Source: Streptomyces cavernicola
GTDB taxonomy: Bacteria; Actinomycetota; Actinomycetes; Streptomycetales; Streptomycetaceae
Length of the DNA: 64,000 nucleotides
Assembly (NCBI RefSeq): GCF_029968035.1
Contig: NZ_JASCIQ010000018.1
Coordinates: 91,202 to 155,201, forward strand
Direction: 5' to 3'
Part shown: piece by piece, positions 56,971 to 64,000 of the stretch
Layout of the letters: the number at the start of each line of letters is the position of its first letter
Position numbering within the stretch: the first letter of the stretch is position 1
The notes under the pieces: generated by a model
What the model saw: the letters and a program-made list of their open reading frames with translations, nothing else
Databases searched by the model: none
What the model was told of the DNA's origin: nothing
Position numbers and translations under genes: made by a program

Positions 56971-57357
56971 ATGCTCAAGAAGGTTATGGCCACTGCGGCC
57001 GTCACCCTGTCGGTGGCGGGCCTGGGCGCTGGGATGGCCCCCTCCGCGTTCGCCGACGACGACACCACGTCGCTGAGCGGCAACGGCGCTACGCAGACCT
57101 ACGGCAACTCCGCCACGAACGGCGACATGAGCCCGCAGCTCGGCCTGGTCCAGGGCTCGCTCAACAAGCCGTGCATCGGCCTGCCCGCCAAGGCCAACGT
57201 CGGCTCCCTCGTGGGCGTCGTGCCGGTTGCGGTCCAGGACATCCCGATCCTGTCCAACCCGCAGAACCAGCAGTGCACCGAGAACTCGACGCAGGCCAAG
57301 GGTGACGAGCCGCTGTCGAACATCCTGCAGAACGTGCTCTCGGCCAACATGGGCTGA
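56971..57357 (+). CDS. rdl: rodlin
   Basis: 128 residues. The signal peptide MLKKVMATAAVTLSVAGLG (cleavage AFA-DDD) is followed by SLSGNGATQTYGNSATNGDM, QGSLNKPCIGLPAKANVGSL, VGVVPVAVQDIPILSNPQNQ and QCTENSTQAKGDEPLSNILQ. It differs from the rodlin encoded at 54513 at scattered positions only. The two form the usual pair needed for the rodlet layer. ATG 56971 has AAGGACGG upstream. Confidence 0.93.
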   Translation: MLKKVMATAAVTLSVAGLGAGMAPSAFADDDTTSLSGNGATQTYGNSATNGDMSPQLGLVQGSLNKPCIGLPAKANVGSLVGVVPVAVQDIPILSNPQNQQCTENSTQAKGDEPLSNILQNVLSANMG

Positions 57358-57380
57358 TCTCAGGCCAGTTGAGCTCTTCG

Positions 57381-57412
57381 GTGAGTCCCGGTGCTTCGGC
57401 GCCGGGACTCAC
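57381..57412 (+). terminator. hairpin terminator after the second rodlin gene
   Basis: GTGAGTCCCGG (57381-57391) pairs perfectly with CCGGGACTCAC (57402-57412). Confidence 0.8.
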
Positions 57413-57511
57413 TGCTGTGCGCGCAGGTCGCCGCTCCGGCCGCTCCGGCCTCTTCGGGTGACGTGCCCCGTCGTTCGTGTCCTGTCCGCGCCCCGACTCG
57501 TTGGACAGCAC

Positions 57512-57769
57512 ATGATCGAAGCCAAGCGCATCCTCGCCGCCGTCGCCCTCGCCGCCGGAGCCACCGGACTCGCGGCCCCCATGGCCGCTGCCGCCGAAGG
57601 ACCCACCCCGCTGTCGGTCAACGGCACCATCGACGACATCGCCACCAGCGCGGTCGGCCCCGAGCACCGCGACGAGGTCCCGTCGGTCTCCGGCCAGCTC
57701 GGCAAGCTCAACGAACTGCGCCAGCTCACCGACCAGGCAGCCCCGGTGACCAACCTGCTGACGTCCTGA
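57512..57769 (+). CDS. small secreted protein of the rodlin/chaplin cluster
   Basis: 85 residues. The signal peptide MIEAKRILAAVALAAGATGL (cleavage AAA-EGP) is followed by LSVNGTIDDIATSAVGPEHR and a Leu-rich helical end. It is the likely paralogue of the protein encoded at 55893 (LSVNG against LSLNG-like MSLNG). No cysteine. Its ribosome site is weak, so the start is tentative, but the signal peptide fits ATG 57512. Confidence 0.72.
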   Translation: MIEAKRILAAVALAAGATGLAAPMAAAAEGPTPLSVNGTIDDIATSAVGPEHRDEVPSVSGQLGKLNELRQLTDQAAPVTNLLTS

Positions 57770-57781
57770 CTTTCCTCGTAC

Positions 57782-57824
57782 GAAGCGGCGCGGCCCCCGA
57801 TGCGTTCGGGGGCCGCGCCGCTTC
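57782..57824. terminator. very strong bidirectional terminator
   Basis: 57782-57800 and 57806-57824 form a perfect 19-base stem (GAAGCGGCGCGGCCCCCGA and complement) with a five-base loop, between the secreted-protein gene and the convergent VKOR-like gene. Confidence 0.9.
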
Positions 57825-57840
57825 CGTTGCCGAGGTGAGG

Positions 57841-58485
57841 TCAGCTGGTCCAGAAGTCCCACCAGCGGGTCAGGACCAGCATGCCGATGACCCCGATGTG
57901 CAGCACCGGGACGACCCAGGTGAACTCGTCGGCGAACGACCGCAGCGCGGGCGGTGCCGGCAGCAGTTCATGGCGCAGGTTGTGCGCGGTGACGTACCAG
58001 AACATGACGATGGTCGCCGTCCAGGCGAGACAGCACCACAGGCACAGGGCGTTGATGTCGTACAGCGACTGGAACATCAGCCAGGTGCAGAACCCCACGC
58101 CGAACAGCATCCCGGCGTTCAACGTCAGCCAGAACCAGCGCGGGAACCGTGCGCCCACGACGAGGCTCGCGCCCACGCACAGCACCATCCCGTACGTGAC
58201 CAGGCCGAGCATCGGGTTCGGGAAGCCGAACACCGCCGCCTGCTCGCTCTCCATGATCGAACCGCAGGACACCACCGGGTTGAGGCTGCAGCCCGGCTGG
58301 TAGTCCGGGTCCTCGAGCAGCTTGAACTTGTCCAGCGTGATCACCCACGCCGCGAGAACGCCCGCCGCGCCTGTGACCATGAGCAGAATCGCCAACAGGC
58401 GGCTTCCGCCTACGACTTGAGGGGGCGTCACACGCCGGTGCGGATGGGGGATCGCGGCCTCGGCCGCCTTGGTCGTCAGGGTCAT
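57841..58485 (-). CDS. vitamin K epoxide reductase (VKOR)-family membrane protein
   Basis: 214 residues with about five transmembrane segments. CSLNPVVSCGSIMES carries the loop cysteines and the conserved Ser. LYDINALCLWCCLAW carries the CxxC quinone-side active site. Bacterial VKORs reoxidise the DsbA-like protein that forms disulfides in exported proteins. It lies next to the chaplin/rodlin cluster, whose members mostly contain disulfides; a link is a guess. ATG 58485 starts MTLTTKAAEA; the frame to 58713 is unlikely. Confidence 0.9.
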   Translation of the reverse strand: MTLTTKAAEAAIPHPHRRVTPPQVVGGSRLLAILLMVTGAAGVLAAWVITLDKFKLLEDPDYQPGCSLNPVVSCGSIMESEQAAVFGFPNPMLGLVTYGMVLCVGASLVVGARFPRWFWLTLNAGMLFGVGFCTWLMFQSLYDINALCLWCCLAWTATIVMFWYVTAHNLRHELLPAPPALRSFADEFTWVVPVLHIGVIGMLVLTRWWDFWTS

Positions 58486-58846
58486 GGGCCGCACCGTTCT
58501 ACGTCCTACGTGGCTTCTTTGGCGGCCATTTTGCACGGTTCGCGGGGGTCCGGGGGAGTGGCGGAGGAATCGTAAGGGTGTGTGAGGGTGTCGCATTCGG
58601 GGAGCGACGGGGAGCAACGGGGAGCGACGGGGAGGGTGGGGGAGCGGCGGGGCACGGGTCAGCGGCGATGGGCAAGGTGTGCCCACATCCGGCAAGAGAC
58701 GGAACTCCACCATTCCACCCGGGAGTTGAGCCAGGCAGGGCAGGAGTCCCGTACGCCTCCCCGCCCTCTGCCGGCGACCCCTGGCGTACGATGATCGAAA
58801 TGCCGCAAGCCGTCACCCGTACGGCACCATGCGACGGAGGCCCCCC
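58486..58846. promoter_or_regulatory. divergent promoter region VKOR / dehydratase with GGGGAGCGAC repeats
   Basis: 361 bases. From about 58598 to 58655 it contains irregular repeats of GGGGAGCGAC/GGGGAGCAAC. No gene is seen. It should carry both divergent promoters. Confidence 0.5.
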
Positions 58847-59809
58847 GTGCTCATCACCGTTGCGGACGTCGAAGCCGCGGCCGCGCACATCGACGGACAC
58901 GTCCTGCGCACCCCGACCGTGTCCAGCCCCGGACTGAGCGAACTCCTCGGCGTCCCGGTCACCGCCAAACTCGAACTGCTCCAACGCACGGGCTCGTTCA
59001 AGTCGCGCGGCGCCACAGCGAAACTCCTCAGCCTCACCGAGCCGGAACGCGCCGCCGGAGTCGTGGCCGTCAGCGGCGGCAACCACGGCATCGCCACCGC
59101 CGTCATGGCCGGCGCACTTGGCATCGACGCCACCGTCGTCATGCCCCGCACCGCACCCCGCCGAGCCGTGGAAACCGCCGAGGCCGCCGGGGCGCACGTC
59201 GACCTCGCCGACACCATGGACGCCGCCTTCGCCCGCGTGGAGGAACTCCGCCGCAAAGGCCTGACCCTGGTCCACCCCTTCGACGACCCCGTCGTGATCG
59301 CGGCACAGGGCACCGTAGGCCTCGAACTCGCCGAAGACGCAGGCGAGTTGACCGACGTCGTCGTCAGCATCGGCGGCGGCGGGCTCATCTCCGGCGTCGC
59401 CGCCGCCCTGCAGGCACGCCGCCCCGGCATCCGCGTCTGGGGAGTCGAGACGGAAGGCGCCCAGGCCATGACCGCCGCGCTCGCCGCAGGTGGCCCCGTA
59501 CCCGTCGAACTCTCCTCGATCGTGACGACGCTCAGCGCACCCAGCGCCTCGCCCCTCACCTACGAACACGTCTCGGCGCACGTCACCGAAGTCCTCACCG
59601 TCACCGACGCCGAGGCCGTGCAAGGCGTTCTCGACCTCGCCGAGCACGCCAAACTCTGGACCGAACCCGCCGCGGGATGCGTGCTCCCCGCGGCCCGCCA
59701 GGTCCTGCACCGCGTCGGCTCCGACGCCAAGCTCGGCCTGGTCATCTGCGGCGGCAACGCGACAACAGCCGACGTGACCGCCTGGGCGGAGGGGTTCGGG
59801 TTGCGCTGA
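58847..59809 (+). CDS. threonine dehydratase/serine racemase-like PLP enzyme
   Basis: 320 residues, fold-type II PLP enzyme. The Schiff-base lysine lies in QRTGSFKSRGA, the substrate loop is VSGGNHGIA, and the phosphate-binding loop is SIGGGGLISG, with ICGGN near the end. There is no C-terminal ACT regulatory domain, so it is the catabolic or serine-racemase type. GTG 58847 is chosen over ATG 58829 because GGAGG lies five bases upstream of it. It would deaminate threonine or serine to the 2-oxoacid. Confidence 0.88.
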   Translation: MLITVADVEAAAAHIDGHVLRTPTVSSPGLSELLGVPVTAKLELLQRTGSFKSRGATAKLLSLTEPERAAGVVAVSGGNHGIATAVMAGALGIDATVVMPRTAPRRAVETAEAAGAHVDLADTMDAAFARVEELRRKGLTLVHPFDDPVVIAAQGTVGLELAEDAGELTDVVVSIGGGGLISGVAAALQARRPGIRVWGVETEGAQAMTAALAAGGPVPVELSSIVTTLSAPSASPLTYEHVSAHVTEVLTVTDAEAVQGVLDLAEHAKLWTEPAAGCVLPAARQVLHRVGSDAKLGLVICGGNATTADVTAWAEGFGLR

Positions 59810-59859
59810 ACAGGCGTCCCCTCCGGCCTGCGCCCCGGCCGGAATCCGCCCCGGCCTCA

Positions 59860-60282
59860 CTACGGGTGCAGCTCAGGAACCGACACCTTGATCGGCTCCT
59901 GCGTCGTCCGCGCGATCACGACCACTGCCGGCTCGTCCGGATCGGGATTCTCCTCCCGGTGCCGCACGAACGGCGGTACGAGGAAGAAGTCACCGGGGTT
60001 GCCCGCCAGCCGCACCTCCTGCGTACCGTCGTGGAACACGAACACGGGATGCCCGCTGACCACGAAGATCCCCGCCTCCGAGTCACCGTGGTGGTGGTTG
60101 TCCGTGGAGCTCAGCGGCGGATTCTCCACCCTCCCCATCCACAGCCGCTTCGAGCCGACCGTGCCGCCGCTGATCGCCGCGAAACCATCCAGCTCCCCGG
60201 ACCGGACCAGGTGCACGCGATTGTTCGACGGCGCTTCGTCGACCGCGTCCGGACGGTTCCCGCCTTCTTCACGAGCAGTCAT
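59860..60282 (-). CDS. cupin-domain protein, 3-hydroxyanthranilate dioxygenase-like
   Basis: 140 residues. DNHHHGDSEAGIFVVSGHPVFVF (metal-binding His cluster and Glu-like acid) and GDFFLVPPFVRHREENPD (second motif with His) resemble 3-hydroxyanthranilate 3,4-dioxygenase and related cupins. The CxxC rubredoxin-like site of some members is absent. ATG 60282 has GGAGG upstream. Substrate uncertain. Confidence 0.75.
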   Translation of the reverse strand: MTAREEGGNRPDAVDEAPSNNRVHLVRSGELDGFAAISGGTVGSKRLWMGRVENPPLSSTDNHHHGDSEAGIFVVSGHPVFVFHDGTQEVRLAGNPGDFFLVPPFVRHREENPDPDEPAVVVIARTTQEPIKVSVPELHP

Positions 60283-60487
60283 CGTGCAGCCTCCCGATGT
60301 CGTCGACCGATACGCCAGTCAGGCTGCTCTCTCTTGCCGGATATCTCAAGTTCCGTTGCTGATACAGCAAGTTGGGACCACCCGGGGGCATCCAGGCGCA
60401 GGACGTGGTCTCCGTACGGGTGGCCCACACGGCTGATCTTCCGACCCGTACGCGACACCGCATTCCGCCGACGGGAACGGTGAGGTC

Positions 60488-60694
60488 ATGACCGAGACAG
60501 ACAAGGCACTCCTCGAAGGCGGCCCCCAGGACCTGCCCGACCGGATCGTGAAGATCACCACCCCCGGAGCGGACCTGAAGATCGAGTTCCGCAACGGCTA
60601 CGAGCACTACCGCCCCACCCGACGCCAGGCGGACACCCCCGAGGGCCGACTCCCCGTATATGAGTGGTGGGAACGCACAGAGATGGCCTCGTAG
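60488..60694 (+). CDS. small DUF5988-like protein
   Basis: 68 residues. DLPDRIVKITTPGADLKIEFRNGYEHYRPTRR and LPVYEWWERTEMA match a short Streptomyces family that I recall as DUF5988; function unknown. The protein has a mixed strand/Arg-rich pattern and no signal peptide. ATG 60488 has GAGG upstream. It ends before a strong hairpin. Confidence 0.72.
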   Translation: MTETDKALLEGGPQDLPDRIVKITTPGADLKIEFRNGYEHYRPTRRQADTPEGRLPVYEWWERTEMAS

Positions 60695-60725
60695 CCACAG
60701 ATCCCCCCCTCCGCGGCGACAACAA

Positions 60726-60760
60726 GATGCCTCTCCTGCTCTGCGAGAAGGAGAGGCATC
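60726..60760. terminator. hairpin terminator
   Basis: GATGCCTCTCCT (60726-60737) pairs perfectly with AGGAGAGGCATC (60749-60760), between convergent genes. Confidence 0.8.
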
Positions 60761-60802
60761 GGCCGGGCGTCAGAAGTTACGGAAGTGACGGGGCGGGCGG
60801 TC

Positions 60803-61174
60803 TCAGCAGCCCTTGGCCCACGTGTGGGAGCCGCCCTGGTCGTTCGCGCCGGCGTCGTGGCCGACCTCCTGCCCGGGGGCCAGACAGAGCGTGACCCGGC
60901 CGAGGAGCTGCCGGCCCTCGTAGACCTTGACGTGGTCGGCCACACCGGGACCGGAGACGCCGTGGTTGGCCCAGGAGGAGTCCTCCTTGAACATGTCGCC
61001 CTCCCACCAGTGGTCGTCGCCGCTGTGCTCGATCTTCATGCCGTTGAAATCTGTGTCCGTCCAGACACAGAAGAAGCCACTCCTGCAGTCCGCCGCCTCA
61101 GCGGCCGCCGAGGTGGCGAGCATCCCGGCGGCAGAGAGCACGGCAGTGGCAAGGAGGGTGGTGAAGCGCTTCAT
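60803..61174 (-). CDS. secreted peptidase-inhibitor I36-like protein
   Basis: 123 residues. The signal peptide MKRFTTLLATAVLSAAGMLA (cleavage AEA-ADC) precedes CRSGFFCVWTDTDFNGMKIE, the beta-gamma-crystallin-like motif of the I36 inhibitor group, then WANHGVSGPGVADHVKVYEG and two more cysteines (LCLAPG, KGC). Such proteins inhibit extracellular metallo- or subtilisin-type proteases. Its start overlaps the lipoprotein stop (ATGA). Confidence 0.83.
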   Translation of the reverse strand: MKRFTTLLATAVLSAAGMLATSAAAEAADCRSGFFCVWTDTDFNGMKIEHSGDDHWWEGDMFKEDSSWANHGVSGPGVADHVKVYEGRQLLGRVTLCLAPGQEVGHDAGANDQGGSHTWAKGC

Positions 61175-61728
61175 GCGGGCGAACTTCCTTTCGGTGAGGG
61201 GGAGTTGAGTACGGTGGTGGCTTCGGCGAGAGCGTGGGCACGCAGCTTCTCCCAGCGAGCGATCTCGGTACGGTGCCGGTCCCGGACCTCGGCGAGGCCA
61301 CGGCGGGTATGAGCGGCCTCCGGCCTCAGGTTGTTGACGACCACGGAGGCACGGAACCAGCCCGACTGGTCCCCGTAGAGCCGCTGCTGCGCGGCGGCAA
61401 GACAGCCATCGGTGTGGGCGCGCACGACATAGCCGGTGGGCAGGGCAAGGGACAGCTCAGTCGGCCCCGTACCGAACATCGCCGCATCGACCCGCCGAGC
61501 CTCGGCCCCCGACAGCCGGCTCTTTCCGCTACGGGGCGCGACAAGCCCCTGGCGGGCCAGGCAAGCGTCGGTCAGACGCTGCGTAGCTGCCTTGATCAGC
61601 TCATCCGGATCGGCGGCGGCCTTCGGCGCACGCTCCGTACACCCCGTCAGACCCGCACAGGCCAGAGCCACCACGGCAGCCAGCAGCCGTACGGGCCGAC
61701 GCGACCGGGTGGACGGTTCCTTGATCAC
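61171..61728 (-). CDS. lipoprotein of unknown function
   Basis: 185 residues from GTG 61728. The N-terminus VIKEPSTRSRRPVRLLAAVV, then ALACAGLTGC, is a lipoprotein signal with the lipobox LTGC. The mature part has a helical TDACLARQGL segment, a VRAHTDGCLAAAQQRLYG segment and RTEIARWEKLRAHAL, with a cysteine in each of the first two. Family not recognised. It is coupled to the I36-like gene by an ATGA overlap, so the pair is probably co-expressed. Confidence 0.72.
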   Translation of the reverse strand: MIKEPSTRSRRPVRLLAAVVALACAGLTGCTERAPKAAADPDELIKAATQRLTDACLARQGLVAPRSGKSRLSGAEARRVDAAMFGTGPTELSLALPTGYVVRAHTDGCLAAAQQRLYGDQSGWFRASVVVNNLRPEAAHTRRGLAEVRDRHRTEIARWEKLRAHALAEATTVLNSPSPKGSSPA

Positions 61729-62213
61729 AAAAGGGTGTCTAGTCGCTCGAACCCCCACACGACAGAGCAAACGTTCCCGGTCACTCAACTGGCTGCGGCC
61801 TTTCACCCGGGGAGACGTTGCTGTGCGTTGGGCTGTCTCCCCCCATGGGTGATGTGTTGGGTTTGTGGGGGATTTATCTGGTCGGTATGGGGGTGTTGCA
61901 GGTTGTCCTCTGGGGCGGCCGCAGCGCCCATGCTCATGTAGTCGTGTCCGTACGCGGTGAGTTGTGTAGCCACGCGTCCACGTCCGGGGCGTCGCCGCGG
62001 AGAGCCGCCGCGAACCCGTCGTGCAGGAGATCGGCTGCTACCACGGGCGCGATCACCGTGGCGGCCCCGTTGCCAATAGTGCAACAGGGGTGAGCGATGC
62101 CGACCGGGGCGGCGAAAGAGCGGCGGGTGCCGATTTCTGCCGCCGAGTAATCTGCGGGCCGGCTGAGGTGTGTTCGTGTGGCGGCGCGAACACACCTCAA
62201 GGCGTCGGCTCGT
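61729..62213. other. gap with an unidentified coding remnant
   Basis: 485 bases with no complete gene. On the minus strand a frame ending at 61934 reads PVGIAHPCCTIGNGAATVIAP, VVAADLLHDGFAAALRGDAP and DVDAWLHNSPRTD. That looks like the C-terminal end of a real protein with normal codon use, but the frame has no usable start outside afsA. I do not recognise the family. The rest (61729-61933) shows nothing. Confidence 0.4.
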
Positions 62214-63272
62214 TCAGCTCGCGGCCGCCGCCCAGGGCACGGTGCCGTTGCGCTGGTGCGGCAGCTGTGCGGCCATGCCGTCGAGGCAGACCGGGGCGGT
62301 GCTCGGGCCCGCGACCCGGTGGCCGGAGAGCTGAGTGCTGAACACCGGGGCGTCATTCTGATGCCCCGTCACCTGGACGCTGAACAGGCCGGGTTGCTCG
62401 GCCGGCAGCTCCACGGCCTCGATCCAGCAGGGGGCGTCGAACTCCGCGTACCGCTGGAACCGATTGACCGTCGAGGTGGGCAGCACCGAGACGCCAGGGC
62501 CGAGCAGGGCGCAGGCGGCCTGGCGTGCCGCTTCGAGCAGGACCATGCCGGGCATGTGGTCGCCGCCGTGGTCGAACATCACGGGGTGGCTGGGATCCGG
62601 GTTGAGCCGCCACACGCCGGGGTGTCCAGTAGGTGCCAGGACCACGTCGATGGGCAGGATGCGACCGTAGTCGGATGGTGTCTGGTCCGTGGGCCGGTAG
62701 TCGATCTCCTTCGTTGGGGCGGAGCCGCGCAGCCGGCGGTAGGCGGCGGGGGAGACACACGTGAAGTGTCCGTCGCCAGTGGCCACGACGTGCTCGTCGC
62801 GCCGGATGGTGATATCGACGCCGAGAATCGTGTCGCGCCGTTCCTTGCTGAAGACCGTTTCGATCTCCAGTTCGCTCGGTGTCCGCCCAATGTCCAGGTA
62901 CTCGGGATAAGTGGTTGCGGAGATGTCCCGCATCACGAATTGGTGGCCGAGCGGGATCCCGAACTCGGAGTGGGCGAGGAAAATCCCGATCTGCCGGACC
63001 GTCTCGACGGCCTGCAGGTGATCGTGGTTCCGGCTGACCGGGCTGTTGAAAAACGTGTGGGCGCGCGGCCATTGCCCGGTGAGAGCGAAGGTGTTTTCTC
63101 CGATCTTCTTGCAGCTGGTGAGGAATACCTCGGCATGTGATGCACGGTGCACATACTCTTTGGGCACGGTGGTGGTGAGCCGGGGCAGTTCCGTCGACTC
63201 CTCCTGTGTGGATCTCTGCGTAGCACTCTTGGCCTGTGCGCGGTGTGTGTGGGGTGCCGTCGCACTGCTCAT
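62214..63272 (-). CDS. afsA: AfsA-type gamma-butyrolactone biosynthesis protein
   Basis: 352 residues, two AfsA hotdog repeats. Repeat 1: TTTVPKEYVHRASHAEVFLT, GQWPRAHTFF, ETVRQIGIFLAHSEFGIPLG and HQFVMRDI. Repeat 2: RILPIDVVLAPTGHPGVWRL, FDHGGDHMPGMVLLEAARQA. AfsA condenses a beta-ketoacyl-ACP with dihydroxyacetone phosphate, the key step to GBL signals. ATG 63272 has GGGGGAGAAGG upstream; the longer frame to 63554 is spurious. An ARE-like site upstream suggests control by a GBL receptor. It is the intact counterpart of the remnant at 26986. Confidence 0.93.
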   Translation of the reverse strand: MSSATAPHTHRAQAKSATQRSTQEESTELPRLTTTVPKEYVHRASHAEVFLTSCKKIGENTFALTGQWPRAHTFFNSPVSRNHDHLQAVETVRQIGIFLAHSEFGIPLGHQFVMRDISATTYPEYLDIGRTPSELEIETVFSKERRDTILGVDITIRRDEHVVATGDGHFTCVSPAAYRRLRGSAPTKEIDYRPTDQTPSDYGRILPIDVVLAPTGHPGVWRLNPDPSHPVMFDHGGDHMPGMVLLEAARQAACALLGPGVSVLPTSTVNRFQRYAEFDAPCWIEAVELPAEQPGLFSVQVTGHQNDAPVFSTQLSGHRVAGPSTAPVCLDGMAAQLPHQRNGTVPWAAAAS

Positions 63273-63312
63273 GATCCTTCTCCCCCAAGAAGCAACTGGT
63301 TGCGTGAACGGC

Positions 63313-63338
63313 AAGATACAGACGGACCGGTTTGCTTT
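63313..63338. promoter_or_regulatory. ARE-like site upstream of afsA
   Basis: AAGATACAGACGG followed by ACCGGTTTGCTTT (63313-63338) resembles the consensus of GBL-receptor sites (ATAC-x-ACGG...CCGGTTTG). It lies 41-66 bases upstream of the afsA start. Confidence 0.6.
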
Positions 63339-63568
63339 ACAAGGGTCACCTGTTCGACTCGTCAAAGCCCGGCCCCGGCAGGGTGGTTTACCGCTGCGGG
63401 CGCTCACGGAACGGGGTGTGCAACCTCGGGAATGCGATGTTGCACACCGCTGACCTGACGCGTTTGCGAGCCAGTGTCCCCGGCGGGCACCTGGGAGTCC
63501 AGGGGCGCCCGAGCGAGCATTGAGCGCCGAGGCTGACCGTGGTCCGCAGGCCAAGGGAGGGAGAGCCC

Positions 63569-63778
63569 GTGGACGGCCTCAAACGCAAGGACGCCCTGCT
63601 GAGGATCGAGCGCGGTCACGCCACTGAGGAAGAGCTGGCCGCCATCGCCGTGACGCTGCTTTCGCTCGCTGCAGCGCGGAGCGAGCCCGACGGGGAGGAG
63701 AGCGGCGGGCAGTGCACCGTCCGCTGGAGCCGTCGGGAGCGGACCAGGTCGTATCAGGCACCGCACAGCTGGAGATGA
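63569..63778 (+). CDS. acyl-CoA carboxylase epsilon-subunit-like small protein
   Basis: 69 residues from GTG 63569 (GGGAGGGAG upstream). LLRIERGHATEEELAAIAVTLLSLAAAR followed by VRWSRRERTRSYQAPHSWR is the pattern of the small epsilon subunits (AccE/PccE) that tether biotin-dependent acyl-CoA carboxylase complexes in actinobacteria. It precedes the likely carboxyltransferase gene at 63910; in many genomes the epsilon gene follows it. Confidence 0.85.
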   Translation: MDGLKRKDALLRIERGHATEEELAAIAVTLLSLAAARSEPDGEESGGQCTVRWSRRERTRSYQAPHSWR

Positions 63779-63909
63779 CGCTCCGGGGGCGGGTGAACAG
63801 CAATGACCGAGCAGCTTCCGACTCCCACATAAAAAAACCGTAGATGCGGTTGGGTTGTGTGCGCGGCTTTCTCGGTCGGCCCGCGCCTCCCAACAGGAAG
63901 GTGACTGCC

Positions 63910-64000
63910 ATGTCGATGGTGGCGGAGCCCGCTGCGTTGGACGCGCCGGAGGCCCATACTCAGCAGGGCCGCGTGGCCGAGTTGCACGCGGTGCGCACAC
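63910..64000 (+). CDS. start of an acyl-CoA carboxylase carboxyltransferase (PccB/AccB-like)
   Basis: ATG 63910 has GGAAGG upstream. The 30 codons visible read MSMVAEPAALDAPEAHTQQG then RVAELHAVRT, which is the typical N-terminus of the beta subunit of propionyl/acetyl-CoA carboxylases (a GRVAELHAIR segment). The gene is cut by the window end. With the epsilon gene it would make methylmalonyl- or malonyl-CoA. Identity of the acyl substrate is not decidable from this part. Confidence 0.7.
   Translation, partial: MSMVAEPAALDAPEAHTQQGRVAELHAVRT

Noticed and set aside
1..64000. tRNA or rRNA genes
   Set aside because: I looked for cloverleaf-like blocks and rRNA-like stretches and saw none, but I could not run a covariance search.

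Overview
The window is actinobacterial and almost certainly from Streptomyces. Codons are strongly GC-rich. It carries rodlins and chaplins, DUF397 genes, a SARP regulator, gamma-butyrolactone (GBL) signalling genes and a tap/tpg telomere operon. tap/tpg together with a private partition system and two replication modules suggest a linear megaplasmid, or a chromosome arm that has absorbed linear-plasmid material. I cannot tell these apart from the window alone.

Layout. 1-560: two tandem DUF397 genes with duplicated terminators. 566-4614: amino-acid permease with a divergent TetR gene, then a MocR regulator. 4655-20574: a long minus-strand biosynthetic block made of anthranilate synthase (trpE/trpG), SDR, PaaK-like ligase, BacA-like prephenate decarboxylase, amidohydrolase, MFS exporter, stand-alone PheRS B3/B4 protein, ATP-grasp ligase, second MFS exporter, TrpB2-type enzyme, iron-sulfur flavoprotein, cupin, chorismate mutase and UbiD decarboxylase. 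A second MocR gene (20815) is divergent from trpE. The block looks like a shikimate-derived, bacilysin-like pathway to a non-proteinogenic amino acid or dipeptide. 22286-25778: ABM-domain protein, MarR, alpha/beta hydrolase, cupin and imine-reductase-like genes with a clear twin operator. 25844-29217: decayed genes (icmB, afsA and ROK fragments) around a GBL-receptor gene and a SARP gene, followed by an exporter (29362) and an oxidoreductase (30979).

32340-50808 is replicon-maintenance DNA. It holds tpg, tap and an XRE gene; DUF6009, a D5 primase-helicase and a prim-pol gene; an iteron-rich origin-like region; parB and parA; and nine copies of the palindrome TTTACCGCGGTAAA. After a cargo segment (hydrolase, XRE/ImmA-IrrE/MAB_1171c/Tat amidase) comes a second origin-like region with a paralogous D5 and DUF6009 pair. 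The two origin-like regions share a nested dyad plan but differ in their repeat motif. The parA reading frame has its Walker A segment and its DPQ segment in swapped order.

50860-64000: flavoprotein and small secreted proteins; a chaplin/rodlin cluster (54086-57769), including one cysteine-free chaplin; a VKOR-like protein; a threonine-dehydratase-like enzyme; a cupin; small secreted proteins; an intact afsA (62214-63272); and the start of an acyl-CoA carboxylase operon.

All family assignments come from reading the sequence and from memory of the families; no database search was possible. DUF numbers are recalled and should be read as tentative.
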